A stretch of DNA of 64,000 bases from Wenzhouxiangella sp. 15190 (lineage in GTDB: Bacteria; Pseudomonadota; Gammaproteobacteria; Xanthomonadales; Wenzhouxiangellaceae). The position numbers and the translations under genes were made by a program. The notes below the pieces were generated by a model. It made no database searches. It saw only the letters and a list, made by a program, of their open reading frames with translations, and was not told the origin of the DNA. The stretch covers positions 1 through 64,000 of the forward strand of contig NZ_QVMV01000052.1 of assembly GCF_003417465.1 (NCBI RefSeq), in the 5' to 3' direction. This document shows positions 1-9,215 of this stretch, in pieces (position 1 is the stretch's first letter; the number at the start of each line of letters is the position of its first letter).

Positions 1-70
1 CCTGCGTTTCGCGATTCGCGAAGGTGGCCGCACCGTGGGCGCCGGCGTGGTGTCGAAGATTATCGAGTAA
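1..70 (+). CDS. tuf: Elongation factor Tu, C-terminal end (partial)
   Basis: The window opens inside a reading frame (first full codon at 2) whose last 22 residues begin LRFAIREGGRTVGAG and end SKIIE before a TAA stop. This is the highly conserved end of EF-Tu domain III, the GTPase that carries aminoacyl-tRNA to the ribosome. A tuf gene directly ahead of rpsJ is the usual str/S10 junction in proteobacteria. The rest of the gene lies upstream of the window. Confidence 0.93.
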   Translation, partial: LRFAIREGGRTVGAGVVSKIIE

Positions 71-166
71 GCCCCACCGGGGCCGGCGATTCGAAAGAAT
101 CGCAAACGTGTTCGCCGAAAGGCGGGCTGAAGAATTTGATCTTTAACAGACTGAAGGCGTACGGCA
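71..166 (+). promoter_or_regulatory. tuf-rpsJ spacer with short hairpins, S10 operon leader
   Basis: This 96-bp spacer holds three small hairpins in a row: GCCCC/GGGGC (71-83), GCGATTC-GAAA-GAATCGC (86-103) and CGCC-GAAA-GGCG (113-124). The last two have GAAA tetraloops. No U-tract follows, so they are not convincing terminators. They could be 5' leader elements or processing sites of the S10 message; E. coli regulates this operon through an L4-binding leader, but I cannot align this one to that structure. Confidence 0.4.
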
Positions 167-478
167 ATGGCCGAACAGAAAATCCGTATTCGTTTGAAGG
201 GTTTCGATCATCGTTTGATTGATCGATCGACCCAGGAAATCGTGGATACCGCCAAGCGCACGGGTGCGCAGGTTCGCGGTCCTATTCCGCTGCCCACGCG
301 CAAGGAGCGCTATACCTTGCTGATTTCACCACATGTCAACAAGGACGCGCGTGATCAGTACGAAATCCGCACCCACAAGCGGTTGCTGGATATCGTCGAT
401 CCCAACGACAAGACGGTCGATGCCCTGATGAAGCTGGATCTGGCTGCGGGCGTTGACGTGCAGATCAAGCTGTATTGA
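167..478 (+). CDS. rpsJ: 30S ribosomal protein S10 (NusE)
   Basis: The 103-residue protein starts [15 protein letters not shown] and carries the S10 block [13 protein letters not shown] and the [14 protein letters not shown] loop. Length is standard for the family. S10 is part of the 30S head and also acts as NusE, binding NusB during antitermination; nusB lies in this window at 40531. It is the first gene of the S10 operon. Confidence 0.98.
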   Translation: MAEQKIRIRLKGFDHRLIDRSTQEIVDTAKRTGAQVRGPIPLPTRKERYTLLISPHVNKDARDQYEIRTHKRLLDIVDPNDKTVDALMKLDLAAGVDVQIKLY

Positions 479-492
479 GGCGAGTAAGAGCA

Positions 493-1131
493 ATGGCTAT
501 CGGATTGGTAGGACGCAAACGCGGCATGACACGGATCTTCACCGAGGAGGGCAACTCCGTTCCGGTGACGGTCATCGAGGTCAGCCCGAACCGGATCACG
601 CAGATCCGTGAACAGGATAAGGACGGATATGCCGCCATTCAGGTGACATGCGGCAACAAGCGTACGTCTTTGGTCTCCCGCCCGCTGGCCGGGCACTTCG
701 CGAAGGCGGGTGTCGAGGCCGGTGAAGGCCTGTGGGAATTCCGCCTCAACGGCGACGACAGCGACGGTCTCGAGATCGGCGCCGAGTTGACCGTCGAGCG
801 CTTTGAACCGGGCCAGAAAGTCGACGTGACCGGAACCACCAAGGGCAAGGGTTTTGCCGGGGTGATCAAGCGTCACAATTTTCGTATGCAGGATGCCACC
901 CACGGCAACTCGCTGGCGCACCGTGCACCGGGCTCGATTGGCCAGTGCCAGACGCCGGGCCGAGTGTTCAAGGGCAAGAAGATGGCCGGTCACATGGGTG
1001 ACGAGCGCCAGACCACGCTGAACCTGCGGGTCGTCCGCGTGGACGCAGAACGCAACCTGCTGTTGATTCGCGGTGCCGTTCCGGGCGCGACCGGCGGTCA
1101 CGTCATGATTCGTCCGTCGACCAAGGCCTGA
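493..1131 (+). CDS. rplC: 50S ribosomal protein L3
   Basis: L3 is an early-assembly 23S rRNA-binding protein near the peptidyl transferase centre. The start is ATG 493 ([16 protein letters not shown], 212 aa); an in-frame upstream ATG at 475 overlaps the rpsJ stop and adds six residues unlike the family. The loop with [14 protein letters not shown] and [18 protein letters not shown] is typical; its GSIGQ glutamine corresponds to the residue methylated by PrmB in E. coli. Confidence 0.97.
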   Translation: MAIGLVGRKRGMTRIFTEEGNSVPVTVIEVSPNRITQIREQDKDGYAAIQVTCGNKRTSLVSRPLAGHFAKAGVEAGEGLWEFRLNGDDSDGLEIGAELTVERFEPGQKVDVTGTTKGKGFAGVIKRHNFRMQDATHGNSLAHRAPGSIGQCQTPGRVFKGKKMAGHMGDERQTTLNLRVVRVDAERNLLLIRGAVPGATGGHVMIRPSTKA

Positions 1132-1142
1132 AGGAGAGAGTG

Positions 1143-1745
1143 ATGGAACTCGCAATGACAGGCGGCAGCAAGATCAAGGTATCCGACGAGGTCTTCGGCC
1201 GTGATTTTTCGCAAAGCCTGGTGCACCAGGTGGTTACCGCCTATCTGGCCGGTGGCCGTTCAGGCACCAAGGCCCAGAAGAACCGTTCGGCGGTTTCGGG
1301 TGGCGGCCGCAAGCCGTGGCGCCAGAAGGGTACCGGCAATGCGCGCGCCGGCACGATCCGAAGCCCGTTGTGGCGGAGCGGTGGTGTGACCTTCGCTGCG
1401 CAGCCGCGCGACTTTACGCAGAAGGTCAACCGCAAGCAGTACCGGGCAGCGATCAAGTCGATCCTGTCGGAACTGGTGCGCCAGGAGCGATTGGTGGTTG
1501 TCGAGAAATTCGAGTTCGCCGAGCCGAGGACGCGTCTGGTACGCGAGAAGCTCGCGGAGCTGGGTGTCGTCTCCGGCGTGCTGATTGACGTCGAACTTGA
1601 TGACAATCTCTACCTCGGCAGTCGCAATATTCCGGGTATTCAGGCGTTGACCGTCGAAGGTCTCAATCCGGTCAGCCTGGTAGGCGCGGACAAGGTGGTC
1701 GTGAGCAAGGCGGCCGTCAACAAGATCGAGGAGTGGCTGGCATGA
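1143..1745 (+). CDS. rplD: 50S ribosomal protein L4
   Basis: The protein is 200 aa from ATG 1143 (MELAMTGGSKIKV), preceded by AAGGAGAG; a GTG at 1140 is the alternative. The exit-tunnel loop is visible as the basic stretch KNRSAVSGGGRKPWRQKGTG. L4 binds 23S rRNA and in E. coli represses its own S10 operon. The stop overlaps the rplW start by 4 bp (ATGA), which suggests translational coupling. Confidence 0.97.
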   Translation: MELAMTGGSKIKVSDEVFGRDFSQSLVHQVVTAYLAGGRSGTKAQKNRSAVSGGGRKPWRQKGTGNARAGTIRSPLWRSGGVTFAAQPRDFTQKVNRKQYRAAIKSILSELVRQERLVVVEKFEFAEPRTRLVREKLAELGVVSGVLIDVELDDNLYLGSRNIPGIQALTVEGLNPVSLVGADKVVVSKAAVNKIEEWLA

Positions 1746-2038
1746 AGACCGAACGCATGTACCAGATTGTCCGCAGGCCGCACGTTTCGGAAAAGACGGC
1801 GCTACTGCAGGCGGACAGCAATCAGTACGTTTTTGAGGTGCGCCGTGACGCCAGCAAGGGTGATATCAAGCGCGCCGTGGAAGGTCTGTTCGAAGTCGAC
1901 GTGGAGCAGGTGCAGGTCCTCAACGTGAAGGGCAAGCAAAAGAGCTTCCGCTTCGTGCCGGGTCGCCAGAAGGGCTGGAAGAAAGCCTATGTGCGAGTCA
2001 AGAGCGGCCAGACCATCGAAGAAGTGCAGGCAGACTGA
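1742..2038 (+). CDS. rplW: 50S ribosomal protein L23
   Basis: L23 lies at the tunnel exit and docks trigger factor and SRP. The chosen start is ATG 1742 within the ATGA overlap with rplD, giving 98 aa beginning MKTERMYQIVRRPHVSEKT. The RPHVSEK motif and the C-terminal VKGKQKSFRFVPGRQKGWKKAYV strand region are family-typical. An in-frame start at 1733 exists but would overlap rplD further. Confidence 0.96.
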   Translation: MKTERMYQIVRRPHVSEKTALLQADSNQYVFEVRRDASKGDIKRAVEGLFEVDVEQVQVLNVKGKQKSFRFVPGRQKGWKKAYVRVKSGQTIEEVQAD

Positions 2039-2063
2039 ATAACCGCGAGCCGGGAATAGAATC

Positions 2064-2891
2064 ATGGCAATCGTCAAATCAAAACCAACATCTCCGGGCC
2101 GTCGAGGTCGCGTAGAGATTCGGCACCCCCATCTCTGGAAGGGCGAGCCGCATGCGCCGTTGCTCGAGCCACAGGGCAAGACCGGCGGTCGCAACAATGC
2201 AGGCCGAATCACGACGCGGCATCGCGGCGGTGGTCACAAGCACCACTATCGGCGCATTGACTTCCGTCGCGACAAGGACGGCATTCGGGGTGCGGTCGAG
2301 CGGATCGAATACGATCCCAATCGCAGCGCACACATCGCCCTGGTCAAGTACCTGGACGGCGAGTGGCGCTACATCCTGGCGCCGCGTCACGTACGCGCCG
2401 GCGACGAGATCCTCAGTGGATCGGAAGCCCCGATCAAGCCGGGCAACGCAATGCAGCTGCGCTCGATTCCGGTCGGTACCCAGTTGCATGCCGTCGAGCT
2501 CAAGCCCGGCAAGGGTGCCCAGCTCGCACGCAGTGCCGGTGCTTCGGTTCAGCTGGTGGCGCGTGAAGGTCAGTATGCGACCGTGCTGCTTCGCTCCGGC
2601 GAAATGCGCAAGGTGCATTCGAATTGCCGAGCGACCATCGGCCAGGTGGCCAACGTCGAGCACAATCTGGAAAAGATGGGCAAGGCGGGCGCCAAGCGCT
2701 GGCGTGGGGTGCGGCCGACCGTTCGCGGTGTGGCCATGAACCCCGTCGATCACCCGCATGGTGGCGGTGAAGGCCGGACTTCGGGTGGCCGTCATCCGGT
2801 CACGCCGTGGGGCAAGTCGACCAAGGGCAAGCGCACCCGCAAGAACAAGCGCACTAATCAGTACATTACGCGTTCACGCAAGCGCAAGTAA
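2064..2891 (+). CDS. rplB: 50S ribosomal protein L2
   Basis: The protein has 275 aa, standard length. L2 is needed for subunit joining and peptidyl transferase function. The C-terminal [22 protein letters not shown] stretch contains the conserved histidine of the HPHGGGEG motif, and the N-terminal half shows [12 protein letters not shown]. It sits between rplW and rpsS in canonical order. Confidence 0.98.
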   Translation: MAIVKSKPTSPGRRGRVEIRHPHLWKGEPHAPLLEPQGKTGGRNNAGRITTRHRGGGHKHHYRRIDFRRDKDGIRGAVERIEYDPNRSAHIALVKYLDGEWRYILAPRHVRAGDEILSGSEAPIKPGNAMQLRSIPVGTQLHAVELKPGKGAQLARSAGASVQLVAREGQYATVLLRSGEMRKVHSNCRATIGQVANVEHNLEKMGKAGAKRWRGVRPTVRGVAMNPVDHPHGGGEGRTSGGRHPVTPWGKSTKGKRTRKNKRTNQYITRSRKRK

Positions 2892-2903
2892 CAGGAATTC
2901 GTT

Positions 2904-3176
2904 ATGCCACGTTCGATCAAGAAAGGGCCGTTTATCGATCATCACCTTCAGGTGAAGGTGGAAGCGGCCGTCGAAGCCAACAACCGGCGCCCGATCAAGA
3001 CCTGGTCGCGTCGCTCGATGATCATGCCGGAAATGGTCGGTCTGACCATTGCCGTGCACAACGGTCGGCAGCACATGCCGATTCTGATCAACGAGAACAT
3101 GGTTGGTCACAAGCTCGGCGAATTCGCGCCGACGAGAACATTCAAGGGTCACAGCGGTGACCGCAGGTCCAAGTAA
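2904..3176 (+). CDS. rpsS: 30S ribosomal protein S19
   Basis: The 90-aa protein begins [15 protein letters not shown] and ends [17 protein letters not shown], both diagnostic of S19. It sits in the head of the 30S subunit near the A-site finger and binds together with S13. It is followed 19 bp later by rplV. Confidence 0.98.
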   Translation: MPRSIKKGPFIDHHLQVKVEAAVEANNRRPIKTWSRRSMIMPEMVGLTIAVHNGRQHMPILINENMVGHKLGEFAPTRTFKGHSGDRRSK

Positions 3177-3195
3177 CCAAGGGTTCGAGACGGTG

Positions 3196-3528
3196 ATGGA
3201 ATCTACAGCAAAGCTCCGGGGCGCGCGCATATCGCCGCAGAAAGCCCGGCTGGTCGCGGACCAGATTCGCGGTTTGCCGGTCGAGCGGGCGGACGAGATG
3301 CTGACGTTCAGCAACAAGAAGGCCGCGCAGATCGTGCGCAAGGTCCTGATGTCCGCTATTGCCAATGCCGAGCACAACAGCGGTGCCGACATCGACGAGT
3401 TGAAGGTCAGCACGATCTTCGTCGACGAGGGTCCGACCTTCAAGCGTGGCATGCCGCGGGCAAAGGGTCGCTTCACGCGCATTCTCAAGCGCACCAGTCA
3501 CATCACCATTGTCGTGGCAGAGGACTAA
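3196..3528 (+). CDS. rplV: 50S ribosomal protein L22
   Basis: L22 lines the narrow part of the exit tunnel through its beta hairpin. ATG 3196 ([20 protein letters not shown]) gives 110 aa, the E. coli length; the longer open frame back to 3103 overlaps rpsS and is not L22-like. The hairpin tip region contains [18 protein letters not shown]. Confidence 0.97.
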   Translation: MESTAKLRGARISPQKARLVADQIRGLPVERADEMLTFSNKKAAQIVRKVLMSAIANAEHNSGADIDELKVSTIFVDEGPTFKRGMPRAKGRFTRILKRTSHITIVVAED

Positions 3529-3530
3529 TC

Positions 3531-4220
3531 ATGGGTCACAAGGTACATCCAACCGGTTTTCGTCTCGGGATCGCCAAGGACTGGGGCGCCAAGTGGTATG
3601 CGGAGTCGCGCGATTTCGCGGACCAGCTCAACACTGACCTCAAGGCTCGGGCGTTCCTGCAGAAGGCGCTTTCGCATGCTGCGGTCAGTCGCATCGAGAT
3701 CGAGCGTCCGGCCAAATCGGCCGAGATCACCGTGCATACGGCGCGTCCGGGCATCGTCATCGGCAAGAAGGGCGAGGACATCGAGAAACTGCGTCGTGAA
3801 GTGGGCAAGATCATGGGTGTGCCGACCCATATTCGCGTCAACGAGATTCGCAAGCCGGAACTCGATGCGCGACTGGTGGCCGAAAGCATTGCCCAGCAGC
3901 TCGAGCGTCGCGTAATGTTCCGCCGCGCAATGAAGCGTTCGGTGGGGAACGCCATGCGACTCGGCGCCCAGGGCATCAAGGTACAGGTGGGTGGTCGCCT
4001 CAACGGTGCCGACATCGCTCGCAGCGAGTGGTATCGCGAAGGTCGCGTGCCGCTTCACACGCTGCGCGCCGATATCGACTACGGCACGGCCGAGGCCGCA
4101 ACGACGTACGGCGTCATTGGTATCAAGGTCTGGGTGTACAAGGGCGAGGTTTTCGACCTGTACGCCGAGAAGAGTTCGGAAAATGCACCGGCCAAAAGCG
4201 GTGCACGCAAGGAGAACTGA
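3531..4220 (+). CDS. rpsC: 30S ribosomal protein S3
   Basis: The protein has 229 aa. It has the N-terminal [14 protein letters not shown] signature and a type II KH domain with the [17 protein letters not shown] loop. S3 forms part of the mRNA entry tunnel and helicase of the 30S subunit. It starts 2 bp after the rplV stop. The C-terminal tail ([16 protein letters not shown]) is basic and low in complexity, as is usual. Confidence 0.98.
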   Translation: MGHKVHPTGFRLGIAKDWGAKWYAESRDFADQLNTDLKARAFLQKALSHAAVSRIEIERPAKSAEITVHTARPGIVIGKKGEDIEKLRREVGKIMGVPTHIRVNEIRKPELDARLVAESIAQQLERRVMFRRAMKRSVGNAMRLGAQGIKVQVGGRLNGADIARSEWYREGRVPLHTLRADIDYGTAEAATTYGVIGIKVWVYKGEVFDLYAEKSSENAPAKSGARKEN

Positions 4221-4223
4221 ATC

Positions 4224-4634
4224 ATGCTGCAGCCGAAACGCACCAAGTTCAGAAAGCAGCAGAAAGGACGCAATCGCGGCCTGGCTCACGTGGGCAATCG
4301 CGTCAGCTTTGGCGAGTACGGCCTTCAGGCGACCACGCGCGGTTTCATCACCGCACGCCAGATCGAGTCGGCCCGTCGTGCCATTACGCGCCACGTCAAG
4401 CGTGGCGGGAAGCTCTGGATTCGCGTGTTCCCCGACAAGCCGGTGAGCAAGAAGCCGGTTGAAGTCCGCATGGGCAAGGGTAAGGGTAACGTCGAGTTCT
4501 GGGTGGCCCCGATCCAGCCCGGGCGAGTGATTTACGAGATTCAGGGCGTCAGCGAAGACGTGGCGCGCGAAGCGTTCCGCCGCGCCTCGGCCAAGCTGAG
4601 CGTCCGCACCACCTTTGTAGCGAGGACGCTGTAA
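4224..4634 (+). CDS. rplP: 50S ribosomal protein L16
   Basis: The 136-aa protein starts [20 protein letters not shown]16 helps position A-site tRNA. It contains the [20 protein letters not shown] and [17 protein letters not shown] blocks; the arginine in the latter region (VRMGKG) corresponds to the residue hydroxylated in E. coli L16. The stop shares one base with the rpmC start (TAATG). Confidence 0.98.
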   Translation: MLQPKRTKFRKQQKGRNRGLAHVGNRVSFGEYGLQATTRGFITARQIESARRAITRHVKRGGKLWIRVFPDKPVSKKPVEVRMGKGKGNVEFWVAPIQPGRVIYEIQGVSEDVAREAFRRASAKLSVRTTFVARTL

Positions 4635-4834
4635 TGAAAGCGAGTGAACTGCGTGACAAGAATTCCAGCGAGCTCAACAGCATGCTCCTGGATCTGCGCA
4701 AGGAGCAGTTCTCCCTGCGTATGCAGCACGGTACCGGCCAGTTGGGCACACCCCATGATATGCGCCGTGTCCGCAAGGAGATTGCACGGGTCAAGACCGT
4801 GCTCAACCAGAAGCAGGATGAGAAGCAGGCATGA
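4634..4834 (+). CDS. rpmC: 50S ribosomal protein L29
   Basis: The short 66-aa helical protein starts [15 protein letters not shown] and has the [16 protein letters not shown] and [14 protein letters not shown] helices of L29. It sits at the tunnel exit next to L23. It overlaps rplP by 1 bp and rpsQ by 4 bp. Confidence 0.97.
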   Translation: MKASELRDKNSSELNSMLLDLRKEQFSLRMQHGTGQLGTPHDMRRVRKEIARVKTVLNQKQDEKQA

Positions 4835-5091
4835 GTAGCGAAGAACGCAAGCAACGCAGTGTCGTCGGACGCGTCGTGAGTAGCAGGATGGACAAGACCG
4901 TGACGGTTCGTCTCGAGCGGTTGGTCAAGCATCCGCTGTACGGCAAGTACGTTCGCCGTTCGAGCAAGGTGCATGCTCATGATGCCGACAACGACTGCAA
5001 TGAAGGCGATACCGTGCGTATCGAGCAGACCCGGCCGATCTCCAAGACCAAGGCCTGGCAAGTAATTGAAGTGGTCGAACGGGCCCAGTAA
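4831..5091 (+). CDS. rpsQ: 30S ribosomal protein S17
   Basis: The 86-aa OB-fold protein contains [32 protein letters not shown], the S17 signature. It binds 16S rRNA helices 7 and 11 early in assembly. The ATGA overlap with rpmC implies coupled translation. It is the last gene of the S10 block. Confidence 0.97.
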   Translation: MSSEERKQRSVVGRVVSSRMDKTVTVRLERLVKHPLYGKYVRRSSKVHAHDADNDCNEGDTVRIEQTRPISKTKAWQVIEVVERAQ

Positions 5092-5105
5092 GCGGAGCGA
5101 ATGAG

Positions 5106-5474
5106 ATGATTCAGATGCAGTCCAGATTGTCGGCAGCCGACAACAGCGGAGCACGCGAGGTCCAGTGCATCAAGGTGCTCGGTGGCTCCAAGCGCCGCTA
5201 CGCCAATATTGGTGATGTCATCAAGGTGACCGTCAAGGACGCAATTCCGCGCGGCAAGGTGAAGAAAGGCGAGGTCTATAACGCCGTGGTGGTGCGTTCC
5301 GCAAAGGGTGTGCGTCGCCGTGACGGTTCGCTCATCCGTTTCGATGGTAACGCGGCGGTCCTGCTCAACAGCAAACTCGAGCCGATCGGTACCCGCATTT
5401 TCGGTCCGGTCACGCGCGAGCTGCGTACGAGTCAGTTTATGAAGATCGTGTCGCTCGCACCGGAAGTGTTGTAA
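5106..5474 (+). CDS. rplN: 50S ribosomal protein L14
   Basis: The 122-aa protein begins [20 protein letters not shown] and has the conserved stretch [17 protein letters not shown]14 forms intersubunit bridges and is the docking site of RsfS. It opens the spc-type block; only 14 bp separate it from rpsQ, so no clear separate promoter is visible. Confidence 0.98.
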   Translation: MIQMQSRLSAADNSGAREVQCIKVLGGSKRRYANIGDVIKVTVKDAIPRGKVKKGEVYNAVVVRSAKGVRRRDGSLIRFDGNAAVLLNSKLEPIGTRIFGPVTRELRTSQFMKIVSLAPEVL

Positions 5475-5484
5475 GGAGTTCAAG

Positions 5485-5802
5485 ATGGAACGTATACGCA
5501 AGGGCGACGAAGTGATCGTGACGACCGGCCGCAGCAAGGGCCAGCGCGGTCATGTGCTCAAGGTGCTCAAGGACCAGCGGTTTCTGGTCGAGAACGTCAA
5601 CATGGTCAAGCGCCACCAGAAGCCCGATCCGCAGAGTCAGAAGCCTGGCGGCATTATCGAGCGCGAAGCGCCTATTGACGCTTCGAACGTGATGCTGTTC
5701 AACCCGGCCACCGGCAAGGGTGACCGCGTGGGCTTCAAGTTTCTGGAGGACGGCCGCAAGGTTCGTTTCTATCGTTCGACCGGCGAAGTGGTCGATATCT
5801 GA
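5485..5802 (+). CDS. rplX: 50S ribosomal protein L24
   Basis: The 105-aa KOW-domain protein starts [22 protein letters not shown], in which the KOW motif is the GDEVIV...GKSKG-like stretch. L24 is an assembly initiator that binds the 5' end of 23S rRNA. The distance to the preferred rplE start is 56 bp. Confidence 0.97.
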   Translation: MERIRKGDEVIVTTGRSKGQRGHVLKVLKDQRFLVENVNMVKRHQKPDPQSQKPGGIIEREAPIDASNVMLFNPATGKGDRVGFKFLEDGRKVRFYRSTGEVVDI

Positions 5803-5858
5803 GGTCGGTGCAGTCCGTCGGCAGCAAGCTGAAAATCGAAAATTTTCTGGAAAAGACA

Positions 5859-6401
5859 ATGGCAAGGCTAAGAGAATTCTACAAGGACGAAGTCGTCGGA
5901 AAGCTGACCGAGAAGTTCGGTTATTCCAACGTGATGGAAGTCCCGCGTATCGAGAAGGTCACGGTCAATATGGGCGTTGGCGAGGCGGTCGGTGACAAGA
6001 AGGTCATCGAGAATGCCATTTCCGACATGGCCAAGATTGTTGGACAGCAGCCGGTGATTACCAAGGCCCGCAAGTCGGTTGCCAGCTTCAAGATCCGCGA
6101 CGGCTATCCGATTGGCTGCATGGTTACGTTGCGACGGGAACGGATGTACGAGTTCCTCGATCGATTGGTTAACGTTGCCTTGCCGCGCGTGCGCGACTTT
6201 CGCGGTGTTCCGCGCAAGGCTTTCGACGGCCGCGGCAATTACAACCTGGGTGTGAAGGAACAGATCATCTTTCCCGAGATCAACTACGACCAGGTCGACA
6301 CGCTGCGCGGTATGGATATCGCCATCACGACCTCGGCGTCTACGGATGAAGAAGGCCTGGCCCTGCTGGAAGCGTTCGGCTTCCCGTTTCGGGCCAAGTA
6401 A
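5859..6401 (+). CDS. rplE: 50S ribosomal protein L5
   Basis: L5 binds 5S rRNA and contacts P-site tRNA. ATG 5859 gives 180 aa beginning [16 protein letters not shown], matching family length; a GTG at 5808 would add 17 residues of non-family sequence. The blocks [34 protein letters not shown] and RDFRGVP are diagnostic. The ribosome-binding site ahead of 5859 is weak. Confidence 0.95.
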   Translation: MARLREFYKDEVVGKLTEKFGYSNVMEVPRIEKVTVNMGVGEAVGDKKVIENAISDMAKIVGQQPVITKARKSVASFKIRDGYPIGCMVTLRRERMYEFLDRLVNVALPRVRDFRGVPRKAFDGRGNYNLGVKEQIIFPEINYDQVDTLRGMDIAITTSASTDEEGLALLEAFGFPFRAK

Positions 6402-6415
6402 GGAGTAAAGAAGGT

Positions 6416-6721
6416 ATGGCTAAAGTTTCCATGGTAGAACGCGACGTGCGCCGGGCCAAGCTGGCCGCGAAGTACGCCAAGAAGCGCACCGAGCTCAAGC
6501 GCATCATCGCCGATCCCGAAGTGGATTTCGAGGAAAAGCAGGATGCGATGCACAAGCTCAACAAGCTGCCGCGCGACTCCTCGCCTGTGCGAGGACGCAA
6601 CCGCTGTCGACAGACGGGCCGGCCGCGTGGTTACTACCGCAAGTTCGGACTGGGTCGCAACAAGCTGCGTGAGGCGGCGATGCGTGGTGATATTCCGGGT
6701 CTGCGCAAGGCTAGCTGGTAA
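6416..6721 (+). CDS. rpsN: 30S ribosomal protein S14, zinc-free type
   Basis: The 101-aa long form of S14 lacks the CxxC pairs of the zinc-ribbon form; only one cysteine is present, in [19 protein letters not shown]. It ends in [20 protein letters not shown]14 sits in the 30S head. The preference is the reverse of the neighbouring L36 gene, which keeps its zinc ligands. Confidence 0.97.
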   Translation: MAKVSMVERDVRRAKLAAKYAKKRTELKRIIADPEVDFEEKQDAMHKLNKLPRDSSPVRGRNRCRQTGRPRGYYRKFGLGRNKLREAAMRGDIPGLRKASW

Positions 6722-6736
6722 GGAGAGATAAGAGCA

Positions 6737-7132
6737 ATGAGCATGAGTGATCCCATTGCCGACATGCTGGCACGCATCAAGAACGCGCAGGCGGTCAACA
6801 AGCGCAGCGTGAGCATGCCGGCCTCGAAGGCCAAGATTGCCATTTCCGGCGTCCTCAAGGACGAGGGCTACATCCGCGACTTCCACGTCGAGGAGGACGG
6901 CCCCAAGCGGGAATTGACGATCGAGTTGAAGTATGTCGAGGGCCGCGGTGTCATCGATCGTCTCGATCGTTACAGCCTGCCGAGCCGGCGCCGGTATTTC
7001 AGCAAGGATGAACTGCCGAGCGTTTTGAACGGCCTCGGTGTTGCAATCGTGAGCACCTCGCACGGCGTCATGTCGGACCGTCAGGCCCGATCGGAAGGCC
7101 ACGGCGGTGAAGTGCTCTGCATGGTCGCCTGA
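6737..7132 (+). CDS. rpsH: 30S ribosomal protein S8
   Basis: The 131-aa protein begins [18 protein letters not shown] and ends [26 protein letters not shown], the S8 C-terminal signature. S8 is a central 16S rRNA binder and, in E. coli, the translational repressor of the spc operon at the rplE site. An alternative ATG lies at 6743; AAGGAGAGAT upstream suits either. Confidence 0.97.
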   Translation: MSMSDPIADMLARIKNAQAVNKRSVSMPASKAKIAISGVLKDEGYIRDFHVEEDGPKRELTIELKYVEGRGVIDRLDRYSLPSRRRYFSKDELPSVLNGLGVAIVSTSHGVMSDRQARSEGHGGEVLCMVA

Positions 7133-7155
7133 TTGAGTTTTCGGAGAGACTAGAA

Positions 7156-7683
7156 ATGTCGAGAATTGCCAAGGCCCCGATCGAACTGCCCAAGGGCGTC
7201 GAATTCAACCATGCTGGCGGTGTGGTCAAGGTCAAGGGCACCAAGGGTGAGCTGGAAATGGAAATGCACCCCACGGTGAACTTGAGCGTCGAAGACGGCG
7301 TGGTGTCTGTCGCTCCGGGAAAGTCCGGGACGATGGCCATGGCCGGAACGATGCGCGCACTGATCGCCAACATGGTGCAAGGCGTCACTGACGGATTCGA
7401 GAAGAAACTCGAGCTCCGCGGTGTCGGTTATCGCGCGCAGGTTCAGGGCAAGAAACTGAATCTGCAGTTGGGTTTCAGCCATCCGGTCGATTTCGAGATT
7501 CCCGATGGGGTCACGATCGAGACGCCCAGCCAGACCGAAGTCGTTATCAAGGGCAGCAGCAAGCAGCTCGTTGGTCAGGTGGCGGCCGAGATTCGCGGCC
7601 ACCGTCCGCCGGAGCCCTACAAGGGCAAGGGTGTGCGCTACGCCGGCGAGCGCGTCGTGATGAAGGAAGCCAAGAAGGCCTGA
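7156..7683 (+). CDS. rplF: 50S ribosomal protein L6
   Basis: The protein has 175 aa, two short of E. coli. It is a tandem two-domain protein starting [17 protein letters not shown], with the C-terminal motif [19 protein letters not shown]6 lies near the factor-binding site by the sarcin-ricin loop. Confidence 0.98.
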   Translation: MSRIAKAPIELPKGVEFNHAGGVVKVKGTKGELEMEMHPTVNLSVEDGVVSVAPGKSGTMAMAGTMRALIANMVQGVTDGFEKKLELRGVGYRAQVQGKKLNLQLGFSHPVDFEIPDGVTIETPSQTEVVIKGSSKQLVGQVAAEIRGHRPPEPYKGKGVRYAGERVVMKEAKKA

Positions 7684-7693
7684 GGAAACGATC

Positions 7694-8050
7694 ATGAAGG
7701 ACAAGAATCAATCAAGACTGCGTCGTGCGCGCAAGAACCGCGCTCGCATCACGCGTTCGAGCCAGGCGCGCCTGAGCGTGCACCGCTCGGGTCAGCACAT
7801 TTATGCACAGATCATCGCATCGGGCGGTCAGCACACCATCGCTTCGGCGTCGACACTGCAAAAGGATGTGGCCGAAGGCCTGAAAAGCACCTGCAGTGTG
7901 GAAGCGGCCCAGGCCGTGGGCAAGAAGGTCGCCGAGCGCGGCCTCGAAGCCGGCGTCGAAGGCGTGGCGTTCGATCGCTCCGGTTTCAGATACCACGGAC
8001 GGGTCAAGGCGCTGGCGGATGCCGCGCGTGAAGCCGGTCTGAAGTTTTAA
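7694..8050 (+). CDS. rplR: 50S ribosomal protein L18
   Basis: The 118-aa protein is one of the three 5S rRNA binders (with L5 and L25). Its basic N-terminus ([12 protein letters not shown]) is followed by [16 protein letters not shown] and a C-terminal [25 protein letters not shown]. It is in canonical position between rplF and rpsE. Confidence 0.98.
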   Translation: MKDKNQSRLRRARKNRARITRSSQARLSVHRSGQHIYAQIIASGGQHTIASASTLQKDVAEGLKSTCSVEAAQAVGKKVAERGLEAGVEGVAFDRSGFRYHGRVKALADAAREAGLKF

Positions 8051-8067
8051 CGCTAACGGAATTCATC

Positions 8068-8574
8068 ATGGCTAGAGAAAACAGCACCGACGATCTCATC
8101 GAGAAACTGGTCGCGATCAACCGTGTGGTCAAAGTGGTCAAGGGTGGCCGCCAGTTCAGCTTTACGGCGCTCGCGGTGGTCGGCGACGGTGACGGCAAGG
8201 TCGGCTTCGGCTACGGCAAGGCACGTGAAGTGCCGCTCGCCATCCAGAAGGCGATGGAACGTGCCCGTCGCGACATGGTGCGGATCTCCCTCAACGAAGG
8301 GACGCTCTGGCATCCGGTCAAGGCGCGTCACAGCGGATCGCGTATCTACATGCAGCCGGCGTCGGAAGGTACCGGTGTCATTGCCGGCGGCCCGATGCGT
8401 GCCGTGTTCGAGGCGGTCGGGGTGCACGATGTTCTGGCCAAGAGCCTGGGTTCAAACAACCCCATCAACCTGGTGCGCGCCACGATGAAGGGCCTGCAGG
8501 CCATGGCGTCGCCCGAAAAGGTCGCCATCAAGCGCGGCAAGTCGATCGAGGAGGTCCTGGAATACCATGGCTAA
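8068..8574 (+). CDS. rpsE: 30S ribosomal protein S5
   Basis: The 168-aa protein contains an N-terminal dsRBD-like domain with [19 protein letters not shown] and [16 protein letters not shown], and a C-terminal domain with [21 protein letters not shown]5 lies near the mRNA entry and affects decoding accuracy. The end overlaps rpmD by 8 bp. Confidence 0.98.
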   Translation: MARENSTDDLIEKLVAINRVVKVVKGGRQFSFTALAVVGDGDGKVGFGYGKAREVPLAIQKAMERARRDMVRISLNEGTLWHPVKARHSGSRIYMQPASEGTGVIAGGPMRAVFEAVGVHDVLAKSLGSNNPINLVRATMKGLQAMASPEKVAIKRGKSIEEVLEYHG

Positions 8575-8761
8575 GAAGAATGCCGGAAAGCTGCGCGTGA
8601 AGCTTGTCCGCTCGATCAACAACACGATCGGCAAGCATCGCGAAACCGTGCGCGGCCTTGGGCTGCGCCGCATGCACCAGACCGTCGAACTGGAAGACAC
8701 GCCGGCCATTCGCGGCATGATCCGCAAGGTCGACTACCTGGTGCAGGTCGAAGAAGCCTGA
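8567..8761 (+). CDS. rpmD: 50S ribosomal protein L30
   Basis: The short 64-aa protein has the L30 core [24 protein letters not shown] followed by [20 protein letters not shown]. It starts inside the 3' end of rpsE, an arrangement common in this operon. Confidence 0.96.
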   Translation: MAKKNAGKLRVKLVRSINNTIGKHRETVRGLGLRRMHQTVELEDTPAIRGMIRKVDYLVQVEEA

Positions 8762-8783
8762 TTTCAACTTTTTGGACGGTGAC

Positions 8784-9215
8784 ATGAAACTCAATTCGAT
8801 TCAGCCCGTAGAAGGCAGCCGCAGCGAACGCAAGCGCGTCGGACGCGGTATCGGTTCCGGTCTGGGAAAGACCGGGGGCCGGGGTCACAAGGGTCAGAAG
8901 GCGCGTTCGGGCGGCTATCACAAGGTCGGTTTCGAAGGCGGCCAGATGCCGCTCCAGCGGCGTGTGCCCAAGGTCGGATTCCGCTCCGCGGTCAACCGCC
9001 ACACAGCCGAGTTGCGTCTGTACCAGATCAACGTAATCGATGCTGATGTCATCGATCTCGACTCGCTCAAGTCAGCCGGTCTGATCGCTGATGTTACCCG
9101 CAAGGTTCGATTGGTCAATACCGGCGCCATCGAGCGGGCGGTGACCGTCCGCGGTATTCACGTGACCGCCGGTGCGGCCAAGGCCATCGAAGCCGCAGGC
9201 GGCAAGGTCGAATAA
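8784..9215 (+). CDS. rplO: 50S ribosomal protein L15
   Basis: L15 is a late-assembly 50S protein. ATG 8784 ([20 protein letters not shown]) gives 143 aa. The glycine/arginine-rich [20 protein letters not shown] stretch and [15 protein letters not shown] are hallmarks. A TTG at 8772 in frame would add four residues. The TAATG junction links it to secY. Confidence 0.97.
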   Translation: MKLNSIQPVEGSRSERKRVGRGIGSGLGKTGGRGHKGQKARSGGYHKVGFEGGQMPLQRRVPKVGFRSAVNRHTAELRLYQINVIDADVIDLDSLKSAGLIADVTRKVRLVNTGAIERAVTVRGIHVTAGAAKAIEAAGGKVE

